Shown: positions 44,299 through 56,186 of the stretch, piece by piece
Layout: each line of letters starts with the position of its first letter
How positions within the stretch are numbered: the first letter of the stretch is position 1
Source of the DNA: Lineus longissimus
Taxonomy: Eukaryota > Nemertea > Pilidiophora > Heteronemertea > Lineidae
Length of the DNA stretch: 64,000 nt
Direction: 5' to 3'
Assembly (NCBI RefSeq): GCF_910592395.1
Contig: NC_088309.1
Coordinates: 4,962,501 to 5,026,500 of the forward strand
Notes under the pieces: generated by a model
What the model saw: the letters and a program-made list of their open reading frames with translations, nothing else
Databases searched by the model: none
What the model was told of the DNA's origin: nothing
Made by a program: the position numbers and the translations under genes

Positions 44299-47206
44299 TT
44301 AAGCAAATATATTTTGAAAAATGTTCATTTTTTCCCAGTAAGTTCTTGCTCGGTCATCATCTGTATCACTTTCAGAGGGCTGATTAGGTACACTGTTCGG
44401 AGTTGAAGCAGAATAAGATTGGTCTTTCAACGATTCCTTTTTCTTTTCCTCCTTCTCAACTACTTCTGCTGCCTCTGGAGATTCAACGTTTGCAGACTTA
44501 CACGGTGCCACATCATTTGTCGGACTTTTGCTGCCAGTGCCATCTAAGGGGAGAACCTCTGAATCTTCAGGAGAATTGGTCTTGGTTTGGCTGCAAAAAA
44601 AGTTACATATACAGCTTACACTATCATCAAGATCTATCACGTATGTCCAAAGTAAAATAGTTTGGGGGGGGGATAGAGTAAAAGGTGGCCTTGAATTTAA
44701 GTTCTGTATTTAAAGCTTATACTGAACCTTATGATACATACCAAATATTTCGAATACGCTGATCCTCGAGCCAATTTGAATCAGTAGAGCCATCACACGG
44801 GACAGAGACATCTCCTTCAAGGCAGGCAACATCAATTCCAGGATTCACCAGAGGACTGGACTCGGAACTTTTACAGATTACCCCAATGGCCACAGAGTCA
44901 GATTTTACAGCAGGGGACAAGACATCCTTCTCAACACAGCGGAAGCCCACCAAGTTGGCTACTGCAGTCGGAGTTGACCCTATCGTGGAGATGCCTTCAA
45001 CCTCTGAATTTTCTATTTTTAGGAGTTCAAGTTCTTCTTCAAATGTTTTCAACTTTTCCAACAACTTTTTATCTGCTTTCTCAAGCTTGGCTTTGCTGAG
45101 TGGTTTCCACCCGTTCTTAATTGCTCTCTTGCGACGCTTCTTATACTTCGCGTGCATGTTTGGATCCTCCTCAAACATCAGGCTGCGCTTCAATTTCTTT
45201 TTCCCCAAGTCTCCCTGACCAGGACCTGGACTCTCATAAATGGTCTCCCATGATCTCACCTCAGGCATTTTAAAGTTTTTGTTGCGGTACAATTCCTCAA
45301 TGTTTATTTTTTGTTCTTTTCCTTTACTCTTTCGACGACAATTCTTGATCTGAGGTGATGGTGCATCAGGGGTACTTGGACTTTGTGTGAGAAGAATTCT
45401 CTGTGGTCTGGTTCTCACTGGTCTCTTGGTAGACGATTTAGAAGCAGGTTTTAGATCACACTCCTTACTCTGGACTGCAGGCTTATTCGACTTGAGATAA
45501 TTTACCAAAGAATCACTAGTATCTCCTTGGGAAACATTGTCCTCCATGACCAAGGAAACTGTTTCTGTGACATCTGAACCAGATTCCAATGCAGTAGTAC
45601 ACTTGACTGAACTACACGAAGGCCTACCACTGCCTGGACTATTACAAGTAACAATTTCAACTGATTTTACTTTTGATTCCATTGTAGTAGAAAGTTCGAT
45701 TTTACGAGAATCAGGGGTTGGCACCTCTTCTTCATTACATTTGACATGTACTTGAGGACTATCCCTGGGATTTGATGACACTGAACACCCAGATTCTAGA
45801 GTTTTTGGTAAAAAACTACAACTTTCAGAATCAGAAAGAATGCAACTTGCCGTAGAGGCAGCAGTAGACAAAAGTGATGGCTCAGAATTGTTTCCTTTTG
45901 GTTCATGGTTTGCAATGTCAGACACTATCTCAGCTGATTTTATACAATTGCGGTAAAGTTCAACAGATTTTCTTCGCAGTCTTGAAGAGCGTCGCATGCT
46001 TGGCATAGGAAGTAGAAGATCAGGACTGTCTACTACAGGACTAATGAGGATATTGGCAAGATCTATATCAATAGACAAGCGGCTACGCCTACGATTCTTT
46101 TTTGGTGAGCAGACTTTTTCCCTTCTCCTTTTGTTACCTTTCGACTGCTCATCTTCGAACTGTATAGTGAAGTCAGACATATCCAATTCAGGAAGATTTG
46201 AAGAGTTTTGTATCTGAGCAGATGATGTGGGTACACGGACTCCCACATTTCTGGACAATGTCTTATCAGAGACAACTTTAGCATGTCGTCTTTTCTTAGG
46301 TTTTATTGGCTGCTCGTCCTCAAACTGGATGGTGAAATCTGACATACTAAGTTCTGGCGTATCTGCTTTCTGACTGAATGGAGAGAGCACACTAACTCCC
46401 TCATTTCCACACAAAGTCTGATCTTTGTCATACCTTCTTCTATTTTGCTTTTTTGGCTGTTTGTTTTCAAACTGAATGGTGAAGTCTGACATACTCAGTT
46501 CTGGGATATCTGGAACATCATGAGACACAGGTTGGGGACTTACTTTGGCTTCTTCAGACAAACAAGGGTCTGAATCTGCAGCACTTACTTTCAAGACTGT
46601 CACACATTTCTTACTATTATCAGGTTCATCAGACTTCTCTGAATTTTTATCCCTGACAGATGTAAATGATTTCCTCACGACACGGCCACCTTTTGCCATA
46701 GAATCACTACCTCCAGAACAGCTCTCAGTTGATTCTTTAGAGGAGCAATCCAAAATAACAGACTTCACTCTTGTGAAAGGAATATCAACAGAATCAAAAG
46801 TGCATGTAGAAGTAGTTGTGTCAGACGGATGTGGGTTGGTATATCCAGTTTTCGGTGTCTTGTTGTTATGATTCCTACAACTCCTGCCTCTGCCTCTACC
46901 ACATACTCTTTGTCGATAGTTTACTTTCCTTACAAGCGACCCCCTACCTGAAACACAAGACTGTCTTGTTTCAGCAAGATTTCTACTATCCCAAGTTGGC
47001 TGCGTTTTACTGACGTTGAGATCCATCTGATTTTTGTATGGTCGGCAACGTGAATGCCGACATCTATTGAAAGTCTCTGGTACCACTGTTAACGGAACAG
47101 TATGTGAATCAGTTCCTACATTATGAAAACGCTCTGAATACGGTCTTCTGGGTCCATAAACATCAAATTGATAGGAAAAGTTTTCTTTTCTTGGATGGAA
47201 ATTCAT
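44299..47206 (-). CDS. Tantalus-like (PRR14-family) nuclear protein, 2 coding exons
   Basis: Coding exons are 47206-44742 and 44590-44299, joined TG|C in phase (2757 nt, 918 residues). The start is taken at MNFHPRKENF, six bases inside the exon after an ATTTCAG acceptor, which implies a non-coding first exon upstream. Most of the protein is low-complexity and Ser/Lys-rich. Three copies of the motif PELSMSDFTIQFE(D/N) or PELDMSDFTIQFED occur near residues 233, 284 and 338. A basic cluster (KKNRRRSRLS) and RRSSRLRRKS follow. At about 640-710 comes a Tantalus-like block: YRNKNFKMPEVRSWETIYES, KKLKRSLMFEE, YKKRRKRAIKNGWKPLSK. PRR14 tethers HP1 heterochromatin to the nuclear lamina. The family call rests on this C-terminal block alone and is moderate. 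Confidence 0.7.
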
Positions 47207-48762
47207 GACATCTGAAATTAGAACGAAAGAGGGATGTATCATTTTTTTACATGAATTGAAAACTTAGAGAAAAATAATAGGGCTTCGGACCACTTATTGA
47301 CAAATCAGCGTCGATTGCACATGAAAGTACAGCGAGTGAGAAGTATAAAGGCGAAGGCTCAAATCATTGATGGGTCAAAGAGCGATGCTAACTACACCCA
47401 TGAATATGCCTTACGTCATACATGGCAATGGCATAACTCTTCACTGTCTGACTCGGGGATAAAGTAATTTAGAATAAGGAATAAGTAGCCAACAAGCCAA
47501 CCTCAGGCTGGTTGGTTTTAATAGGCCTATACTAGGCTGGCAGGATAGTGAAGTAAACCAGCAATAGGTGGCTCTCATCTTTTGGACTGTCAAAGTCTAT
47601 TATTGATTATTCACCTTCCTAGACCATTATATAACAGTAACACAGACTGTACACGTAGGTCTACGGTGTGTACATCAAGCCTTGTATTGTACATTCGCAT
47701 CGAACGTCACTGAATCCGATACAGAATTAATTTAAGAAATAAGCACGCATCATGTGGAACAATGTAAGTTGTAGGCCTACACTGCCTGACACTCCAACCA
47801 GCTAACTGCATTTCTCACTAGGCCTATATTTTGGACAAAAAATCTTTGGGTTTCGAGAACGACCCGACCCAACGAGCGCATGATGAACGTGGCAACGATG
47901 TCGAAGCGGTGCCGATAGATTACTAACCATTCCAACACTATTTCGATCATTTATAACTATACTCACCATGACATGCATGAAGATGTGGTGTTGAAGATGC
48001 GAATCTGTACAATCAATGGACTTGTTGTGTACATTTGTACACAGTGCATACAATTCAAAATGGCCGCTATTGAAATTGATCAATCAGTGACCAGTATTTG
48101 AATAAGTATAAAATAGGGAAGGATAACTGGAACGAAACTCGCTTCACTTTACAGTGTGTCCGAGAAAAATAGTTTTCACTATTTAAAATTTTTTGAACAT
48201 TGACTATTCGAAACCTCTTTTGATTTCTTGCTCCCTCTTCTGCCTGAATCCATTTACAATGTTTCTGACACTCTACATTGTGAGCTTCAGTGGCCTATGA
48301 CCACTGACCTTCTCTCTCAGTCTCTGGACATACCCCCAGCAATACCATACCAGGGTCAGTTATATGCGTACACTTTTCGCACAGCAGTTCAAAGGGACAG
48401 TGACATTTGGTAATAGGTACCGAGTGAAAGGCCCTGAAGCGCAGGATGAAAACCCTAAGCCTGAAGGTGTTACTGTGAACTCACTCAGGAGCCGTCGTCA
48501 ATGTCGCTGCCCTTAATTTTTGGACTGCTGTGCAAAAACTACTCAGTTGTTTCGCACAGAGACAAAAGGGACAGTGACATTTACCTCTGAATGGACTATA
48601 GCATATAAATTCAGCAACGGCTAAAAACCATTACATGATTTGAGCAATCATACCGGTCGCGGAATGGATGCGGGCTTCGGAAGTAGTCGGCATTACTCGC
48701 ATCAGTGTATTACATTATGATACATTATGTTTATTCATTGACTCGGAGAAGCTGCTAAAGCC
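47207..48762. other. divergent spacer between PRR14-like (-) and TMEM53-like (+) genes
   Basis: It probably holds the non-coding first exon of the PRR14-like gene and both promoters. No coding exon was found. A word near AAAGGGACAGTGACATTT occurs twice (about 48390 and 48563). Confidence 0.45.
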
Positions 48763-51598
48763 ATGGCGGCACTGGATGTTATAATGGGAATCTTTATAGA
48801 CATGGTGACCATGGTAACCAACTGGATGATATTCAGTGTCCAGGTAGGCCCGACACCGATTTCATGTCATCATTAGACGTGCCAGGTGTGCAAGGGATAG
48901 TAGTCCTAGAGCTGATAGTCCGTGTAACAATAGCCCGCATTGCTAAATGTTTTGGTTAGGGTTGTATGGCAAGCCGTTTGCTTCAAAAAGTCGAGATGAT
49001 TTTTTAGATCATGCTGCTTAATTGATCAAATACAATGCTACCGGACTATGACTCCAGGGGGACTATATCCGCTGTCACACCGGATCTCCTTATTGGTTAC
49101 GCCAACAGCAGCGATGCAAAGTTAACTTAGGATGACACCGACTTCCATATAGGTCATTTGCCATGCCGACAATTAACGGTGCGCGTACAATCCTGGTTAG
49201 ATCGGAATGAATGGGTAAAAGAAGCGTAAAAATCAATACAAAATGTACGAGTACGTGTTTGCACGAAGGCATCCTGAGGAAATTGGGTGGGGGTTAATGT
49301 TCGCTTCTCCGAACCTGCAAAGCGATCATTTACCCATGATTTCCTCAGGATGGCCCAAAGGTGACCGAATACACAACATATCTTAGTCCGCGATATAATG
49401 TAAGCATCTATATCATAATACTATAAGGCGGCTCGCTAAAGTGCCATTTGGGGGTCGTGTTTCGTCTCGAAATTTTGCACGTTTGCAGGTGATATGTTAT
49501 CCTGATGCAACGTCATGTTTATTTTCGGAAATTTACTTCAGCGGAGCAGTAATGAGGGATTTTTAATCGGACACGGTCAATTCTCCTTATCACTCACGGA
49601 AGCCAAGCCATTGCTGTTCAGTTATGCAGGGGATTAATGAATCACCTGCACTCCCTGTGGGGTGACTAACACTACCTGTTGAACGGCTGGCTGTAGGGGG
49701 ATGACTGGAACAGCCTGTACACGTGTTGACCTGCTGAACCAAGGTTAATGTTATTTTCAATCCACGATTGTAGGTCACCTGATCTTCGAGATTTCGCGGG
49801 AAAGAAATTGTAAACAAACGCATGTGTGCAGTTCAAATGTAAACAAAAATGTATTTTGATACTTTTGGTTGCTGGACTTGGGTTTTCCCGCAGTAAGGAG
49901 CTGGGGTCAAATTGATGGTCTATCGTATATTGGTACTGTATTAGCCAGAGCTAGCCCTTGATTATGAAGGGATTTTCAAATTAAGGTTACAATGGTATGT
50001 TTATGTGCTCACCACAGCTTTCAAAACTTGATGTATCTGAAGAGGCACTCTGAACTTGGCATGGCCTTATCAAGGAGCTGCTCACGGTGCTGAACTTCTA
50101 GCTTGCCTGTCGACTAAGTGCCTTGCCCGAGATCATGCTACATGTAGGAGGAGCACGCATTTTAAAGTTTTAGTAGTGATAGTGCAATTGGTTCGAGCCA
50201 TTTGGAGGCCGACATGTGAAGGCCTATCTGGGTACTTCTTCTTCTCCGTATAAAAAGGATATATATTGCTGACTAAGGAACGAGGCATTGCCTCATCATC
50301 TCTATCGGACCAACTGATATACTTTTATATGCACGCATACAGCACGCCACAGCTAGGTCCGAGTTTGTGGACAAATGGTTGGTTTAATTTGTCTCTTCGA
50401 TATTGCTCCTTTGATATTGCATTATATTTTCATTGCAATTCAATCTATTCAAGGTATAGCCCATTTGAACCTGCCTGCGCCACGGGTACAATGCTAGTAT
50501 GCTTTTAATAGCGGCCGGGATTTTATTTCATTGGTACGGATACGTCTTCGGAAGATAAATGAAATAAGGACACGCAAAGGTTCCCAAAGGCATTTTCCCC
50601 AGTGTGCTCTCTAGTCCCAATAGCCAGTCCATGCAGTGTCTATCTTGTTCTGTACCATCCGGCCCGAGTATCATCTCTTCAGAGACCACTTCTTATGTTT
50701 ATAGCTTCATGATAAAACAGCGCCCCTCTTGTCGTTGCAGGGAATCTTGATGCTCCGCAGAAGCAATTTGAATCTGGTACGGAGTCAATGCCTTACTACG
50801 ACACCACTGCATGGCTCCAAATACATCACGTATCACCAAGCTCCAACCAAGTACAGTGCTCAAAACTCACACCAACCTCGAGTGCTGTTCTTTCCCTGGC
50901 TCGGTGCTACCAAACGAGGGATACTGAAGTATGTGGAACTGTACCACGAGGCTGGAATGGATGTAATCGAACTTCATTGTAACTCTAGAGTTGGATTTCT
51001 CTGGCCAAAATCCATTGAGAAGGAGGTTTTAGAGATAATTCCTTCAATCCATAAAATGGTGGAAGAGACTAACGACACATTGATGGTCCATGCTGCTTCA
51101 ATCGGTGCGTACGCTTACACTGTCTTCCACATGGAGATGTCGTCACATCAGGAATACAGTCATCTTAAAGACCGCATCGTTGGACAGGTTTTTGACAGTG
51201 TTGTGGCAGGTGGACTAGAGCGAATGGCGTCAGGCCTGGCAACAAATGTGTCATCAAATACATTGATTCAGTCAGTGATAGTTCAGACGAGCTTGTTGTA
51301 CTTTGGAGTGACCAAAGCATACACCACCAACTTTTATAACAAATCCATAGAGTATTTTCATCAGCAAATTGGGGGGCGACCAGGGTCACCAAATCTGTTT
51401 CTACACAGCGGAAATGACCCAATGGCTGATCCAGAGTCAATAAAGAACTTGCTTCACATTTGGAGAAAGGAGCGCGATTTGAAGGTGCTAGACAAATACT
51501 GGCCGGAATCTGTACATGTTGGTCATTTGAGGGAACATAAGGAGGACTATCACAAGATATTTAAGGAGTACATGGATCTAGTTAAAGGGGGACTGTAG
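48763..51598 (+). CDS. TMEM53: TMEM53-like DUF829 alpha/beta hydrolase fold protein, 2 exons
   Basis: Exons are 48763-48843 and 50741-51598, joined at a codon boundary (939 nt, 312 residues; human TMEM53 277). Exon 1 encodes MAALDVIMGIFIDM and a hydrophobic start. The core begins RVLFFPWLGATKRGILKYVE (human VVILLGWGGCKDKNLAKY). Putative triad residues are Ser in HAASIGAYAY (human FSNGG), Asp in LFLHSGNDPMAD (human LYLYSRADE) and His in SVHVGHLREH (human AHVSHLRDY). TMEM53 sits in the nuclear envelope and ER and dampens BMP-SMAD signalling in vertebrates; enzymatic activity is not established. Family membership (DUF829) is strong. One-to-one orthology is less certain because this family has several members. 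Confidence 0.86.
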
Positions 51599-52602
51599 GC
51601 AGGAACTAGGGGGTCATAATGGTAGTCTTAAGGTGACGTCTGCACAGTAGGGTCCTTGGTTGTATACGATTCAGTGATGATTACATTTCGATGACTGTGA
51701 GATACAGGACAAACATATCAGTACTCTATTCATATCGTGTTCATGTTGTCATAAAAAAGAAATGTAACCCAAACTGTAGATGCGTCATTCTTTTTAATTT
51801 GACAGTCAACATTACAATAGCGAAAGTTAGGAAAATCGCAGTTGGTCTCTGATCACTGCGGTTGTGATGACAGGGTTGTGGCTTGCGCTGGTCAACACCT
51901 GCTTGCGGTTAGGCATCTCATCTTTCTATCCGACGCTGTGCTGTTAACGCTTGTAAGGTCAAGACGGCCCACACCAGCCCCTTTAAGACAGGGGCTGTAT
52001 TTAAAATATATCGCCAGCGAGTAAAACTGCAACCAAACAAATTGCGACAATCTGGGAGGTCGCCATCCGAAGGAAATCGGGGGTCAATGGTCGCTTCTTT
52101 GGCCCTGCTCACAAACGACGTGGATGCATTTATCGGCGTTATTCGTCTTGTCAATGTCATTGATCACCTGTTTTTGTCTCCAGGGACACTGTTGTGAGGC
52201 GAGGCGTTCACCAGCAACCCAACAAAACCAATGGTAGAGTGTTCATTCACAAGTCTAAAAACACACGAAATATCACAGAATGTGCTAAGTTCAGAGTGCT
52301 CCTCAATTATTGTGTTTTTATCCATATCCATATTGGAAGATATGTATCCTCGCATGAAGTATTTTTGAAATCCAATAGAATAGTTCTGTGCATGCGTGTG
52401 TATAAAATCCATACTCGTAATTGTAGTGAATCGTCAATAGATTTCAATCTGTTAACTCGGTCACGATCACGCCAAGTGCATTTCTAGAAGTGGTGGACTG
52501 TTGTCTACAGAATTTCTACAGCTCCTGGCCGAGTTGACAGTTGCCAGATGAGAAGCACGAGAACGACAAAACGTCTTTGAAAACATTGTCTTCGTCTCAA
52601 CC
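51599..52602. other. convergent intergenic region
   Basis: No supported exon. It holds the 3' ends of the TMEM53-like gene (+) and of the unrecognised gene (-). A good AATAAA was not seen on either strand. Confidence 0.45.
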
Positions 52603-55600
52603 TCATCTGAGGGGCTTAACCCGTAACTTATTCAGTGGCGGTGTCCCAAATTGTAAATTACTCCTCAAATTTTCCGATATCCATTCTGGATTGATGTAAT
52701 AGTTTCTTTTTGGAATGGGTGGGTTTGCGTTATAGTACATACACTTTTTGAACTGTAGCGGATTGGGTTTACGCTTCAGTGTGGGTTCAGGTGTGTCGCA
52801 GGGGTAGGGCACTGTGACCTTGACTGGTGGTGACACTGGCCTGAAATGATAAAGGGACGTATCTCAATCAAATAATGTCAAAGATCATGATTTTTCGAGG
52901 CCGAGGCCACCAAGTGAACCTTTGTTATGAAATTAGTGGTACGTTCTTGTCGTTCATCTTCTACGTGACACTCCAAAAAACTCGTCTCGTCCCGTGTGAT
53001 GTACTTCATGACTTTGCCCACGAGACTGAATCACGTCGTCTCCGGTCGCCGGTCCGCGTAGTCGGAGTCGTAAAAATATTGCACAACCTTTATAATAGTA
53101 ACTTCTGTTCAGAGTAACACTTACTTTGCGACTTCGTTCACCCAGTTATCTATACTCTTTCGAGTGTAGTTCCTTTCAATATCGTCATCGAAGAGATTCG
53201 GCATCGGCACAAACGATCTGGTCAACGCATCATACTCTGGACTCTTTGGGGGTTTCGGATTTCTTCTTGTCACGGCTGTATAATATTTGGCGGAAGTCAA
53301 TTCTCGCTCCCTGTCGCGGACTTGACTCGGTGGCTGCCGCAGGCGTCTCTCCATCACACCACAGGAGTTCGAGCGCTGCTTACTGTTGGGTTTGGTGTCG
53401 CGTCCGTGGGTTAACCAGAACAACCTCAGAGCTTCAGTGACTGAAAGACAAGGTCATCGTTGCACATCTTTGACATACTTTCCGCAATTCATTTGTCTTC
53501 AAGTTCAAAACGCGGAAAATTGATGCTGGTGATAAGGAATATAGAATCCATTCGATAGAATCGGCAAAATTTGGGATTTTAAGATTTAATACTCAGCCGC
53601 TTTATCAGGTCAGTTGGTTCTAACACGGACACTACATTATAGATTACATTTGTACTTTTAATCTATAGCGTCCCTAGTTGTAAGCAACCACATGACGCTA
53701 AACGAAACTGAGAAAACATAGGCCTATCTCTAAAATTCGGACACACAAGATTCCCGGATGGGACTTTTCTCACCTGACATCTTGTATGCTACACTGCAGT
53801 TTATCACAACAAATGTGTCTACCGCATTGGATCAACAATATTCCTTTTGACGGTAACCATAATGCAGCTAGTTCTTTAAAAACGGATATGTTTAATAACG
53901 CCAAGACTGATGTATTGATGTGAATCAGTGGAGTGTCGCTTTATTGCAAATAATGATCATAATTAGAAATGCACCATGGTTTACTTTGAATAGGTCGTGG
54001 CCACAGCATGATAGCCAGAATGACAGCAATCATAGCTCGACGACAGTAATGGTTTCTTATTTTTGATAAAACTTGGGGCGAGGCATACAATGAAGGAAGT
54101 CCTCACCCTGAGGTGATTTCTGCAAGATCAGATATATATATAAAGTGCAAATTGGTGAGGCGAATCTCGTCGTAGAACTAATGTTTAGACAAAGATGATA
54201 TTTGCCCAGGCGTAGCTTACTGCATCCCTCGGGTAACAACAACAGCAATGGGTTTAACGGTGCGATAGCTCTTGGCCGGATTTACAGTCGGAAGGCGCGT
54301 GCGTTGCACTTGACCCACGTGCATTATAGCTCATTCACAAATTAACCACATAGTGGACAGTCTGCCACCGTGGCCCAATGGATAAGGCATCGGCCTCCTA
54401 AGCCGAGGATTGCGGGTTCGAGTCCCGCCGGTGGTTGGTGGCATTTTTGCTTTTTTGTGATTTCGGACATTTTTATAACACAAACATATTATTTACCTTG
54501 AGCTTAAATATGACTGATCTCTGTTTTTGTAACGTGTTTTCGTTATTTACTGTACATGTAGCCTGACGAAAGTTCACCGATTCATCCCACACCTCATCTC
54601 TTATAACATATTGCCACTTTATTTTTGGTTTTATCAACACGAAAAGCTTCATTCAACGACATAGCTCAAGTGAAAGGGAAATTCGTGTCGTGACCGTGGG
54701 ACATTTATATATATATATATACATTCATCTCGTCTCAAAAGATTTATATGATAAACTATATATGTGTGCTAGTTCGGACAGTTTAATTGAACGTTTTAAC
54801 ATGTCATTATAAAGTATCAAAGAATGAAGAAGAAAAGATAAACAATTCATGAGCAATCTATTGGCGTGTTTGTGTCATCGAAAAAGTTTCGGATCTTATG
54901 TTATTTGCTGTTGCGATTAGACGCATGGTTCGAGGACAGTTGCAAATGTAAAATTGGTAAAAATTGGCAATTATTATTCAATATTATAATATAAAAACCT
55001 GGTCGGTGCCTGAGAAGTCGCTTGGTGTCCGGATATTCCACCTGTGGTTCGAAAAAGGGTAGTCCAGGCGCCGAGTGCCGGAGAGAGCTTGGCAAACTTC
55101 TGTCATGCAGGATGGATTTGTCGAAAGCCGGAAACTGAAACGAGATTAATAGCTGTGAAAAAGAAACTGAGTTGGGGTTTCGCATGAGCAATCGATGCGT
55201 CGAGTCATTGCTATTGAAATTCCATACGCGAGCTTAAAGGCAGGAAAAGAGGGGCTAATTTGGAAACATATTTTGAACTCTTTCCGAACCCATGATACAT
55301 TATCAAAATTATTGGAGTTATCTTCTTTCAAAAGCTTTTCGGATCAGTGTAAGCTTAAACCATGGTGATTACGTCAAAATAACGGTATCAATGCTTCGAA
55401 AGGGAATTACACTACCAAGCATAATGTTTGTACTAAATCAATCCTTCCTCTCTAATATAATAATGTAAGCTTACATATTGAATCATTCATGTTTAATCAC
55501 TTTGACGCACAAAAATAATGCATGCAATACAGTAAAAATACGGTTTTAGTTTGCGAATTAAAATGAAACGGTCCATTGGAAATTAACTGTTTCAGTGATG

Positions 55601-56186
55601 CATACTGGGTCAACTTCATGTTGTTTGTTGTCGGCAGACCTTTTTTAGCCTGTTCAGTTGAACTTTAAATGATATGTATTTGATAAAACATTACACGGCA
55701 CTTACGGGTATTAGAGACACGAATGATACCATAAGGTCTTGAACTTTTGGGATGATAACTATTTGTCACTTTCTCTATAGACTCAGAGTCAAGAGATAGA
55801 GAAAATTGTCAACTTGTCTCCCGGATTTCCAAGAGGGAGAACACCAAAGAACAGCCACCAATCGTTTCACGAAGAAAACACCCATCAAACAAGAAAATTC
55901 GTTTTACCATACTCAATTTGTGGAGACCAGCGGTATTCAGAGGGAGACTAAAGAATCAGAAGAAATTCGATGCAGAAAATTTGATCCAAAGATTCATACA
56001 CAAACCTTTCTCCTTGAGGAATACATATAGAACTGTCTGCTCTCAAGTGAAATAACGCCTACTTCTGACAGATATTAATTTTCATATAAAAGCCAGCTTT
56101 ACCTCCCTTTATTTGTTGGTATGGGGTATCCGTAATCTACCTACCCTGCGGTGAGCGTAAGAATCCATAGGATCTATCGGCTCCAT
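52603..56186 (-). CDS. unrecognised 243-residue protein, 4 exons
   Basis: Four exons join in phase: 56186-56145, 55134-54999, 53440-53125 and 52840-52603 (732 nt). Acceptors are TTTCAG in every case. Donors are GTAGGT, a weak GTTTTT, and GTAAGT. The protein starts MEPIDPMDSYAHRRF and is hydrophilic, rich in Pro, Tyr, Asn and Arg, with no signal peptide or membrane segment. Notable stretches are LPFFEPQVEYPDTKRLLRHR, SPEYDALTRSFVPMPNLFDD, ERNYTRKSIDNWVNEVAK and NYYINPEWISENLRSN near the end. I do not recognise the family. The composition recalls small ciliary microtubule inner proteins, but that is a guess. The exon 2 donor is the weakest part and an extra exon may be missing. A plus-strand tRNA gene lies in intron 2. 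Confidence 0.6.
54364..54436 (+). tRNA. tRNA-Arg (anticodon CCT)
   Basis: A complete cloverleaf. The acceptor stem GCCACCG pairs with CGGTGGT (first pair G-U). The D arm is in TGGCCCAATGGATAAGGCA. The anticodon stem-loop CGGCCTCCTAAGCCG carries CCT. The T arm is GCGGGTTCGAGTCCCGC. Internal A and B boxes are intact, there is no intron, and CCA is not encoded. It closely matches the vertebrate tRNA-Arg-CCT pattern. It lies inside intron 2 of the opposite-strand unrecognised gene. Confidence 0.96.
54451..54456 (+). terminator. pol III terminator of tRNA-Arg
   Basis: TTTTTT lies 14 bases after the tRNA discriminator base. A shorter TTTTT at 54444-54448 may act first. Confidence 0.8.

Noticed and set aside
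49590-49823. Minus-strand 77-codon frame in TMEM53-like intron 1
   Set aside because: No matching exons around it and no recognisable domain.
55806-56030. Plus-strand 74-codon frame
   Set aside because: It lies in an intron of the minus-strand gene, has no homology and no partner exons.
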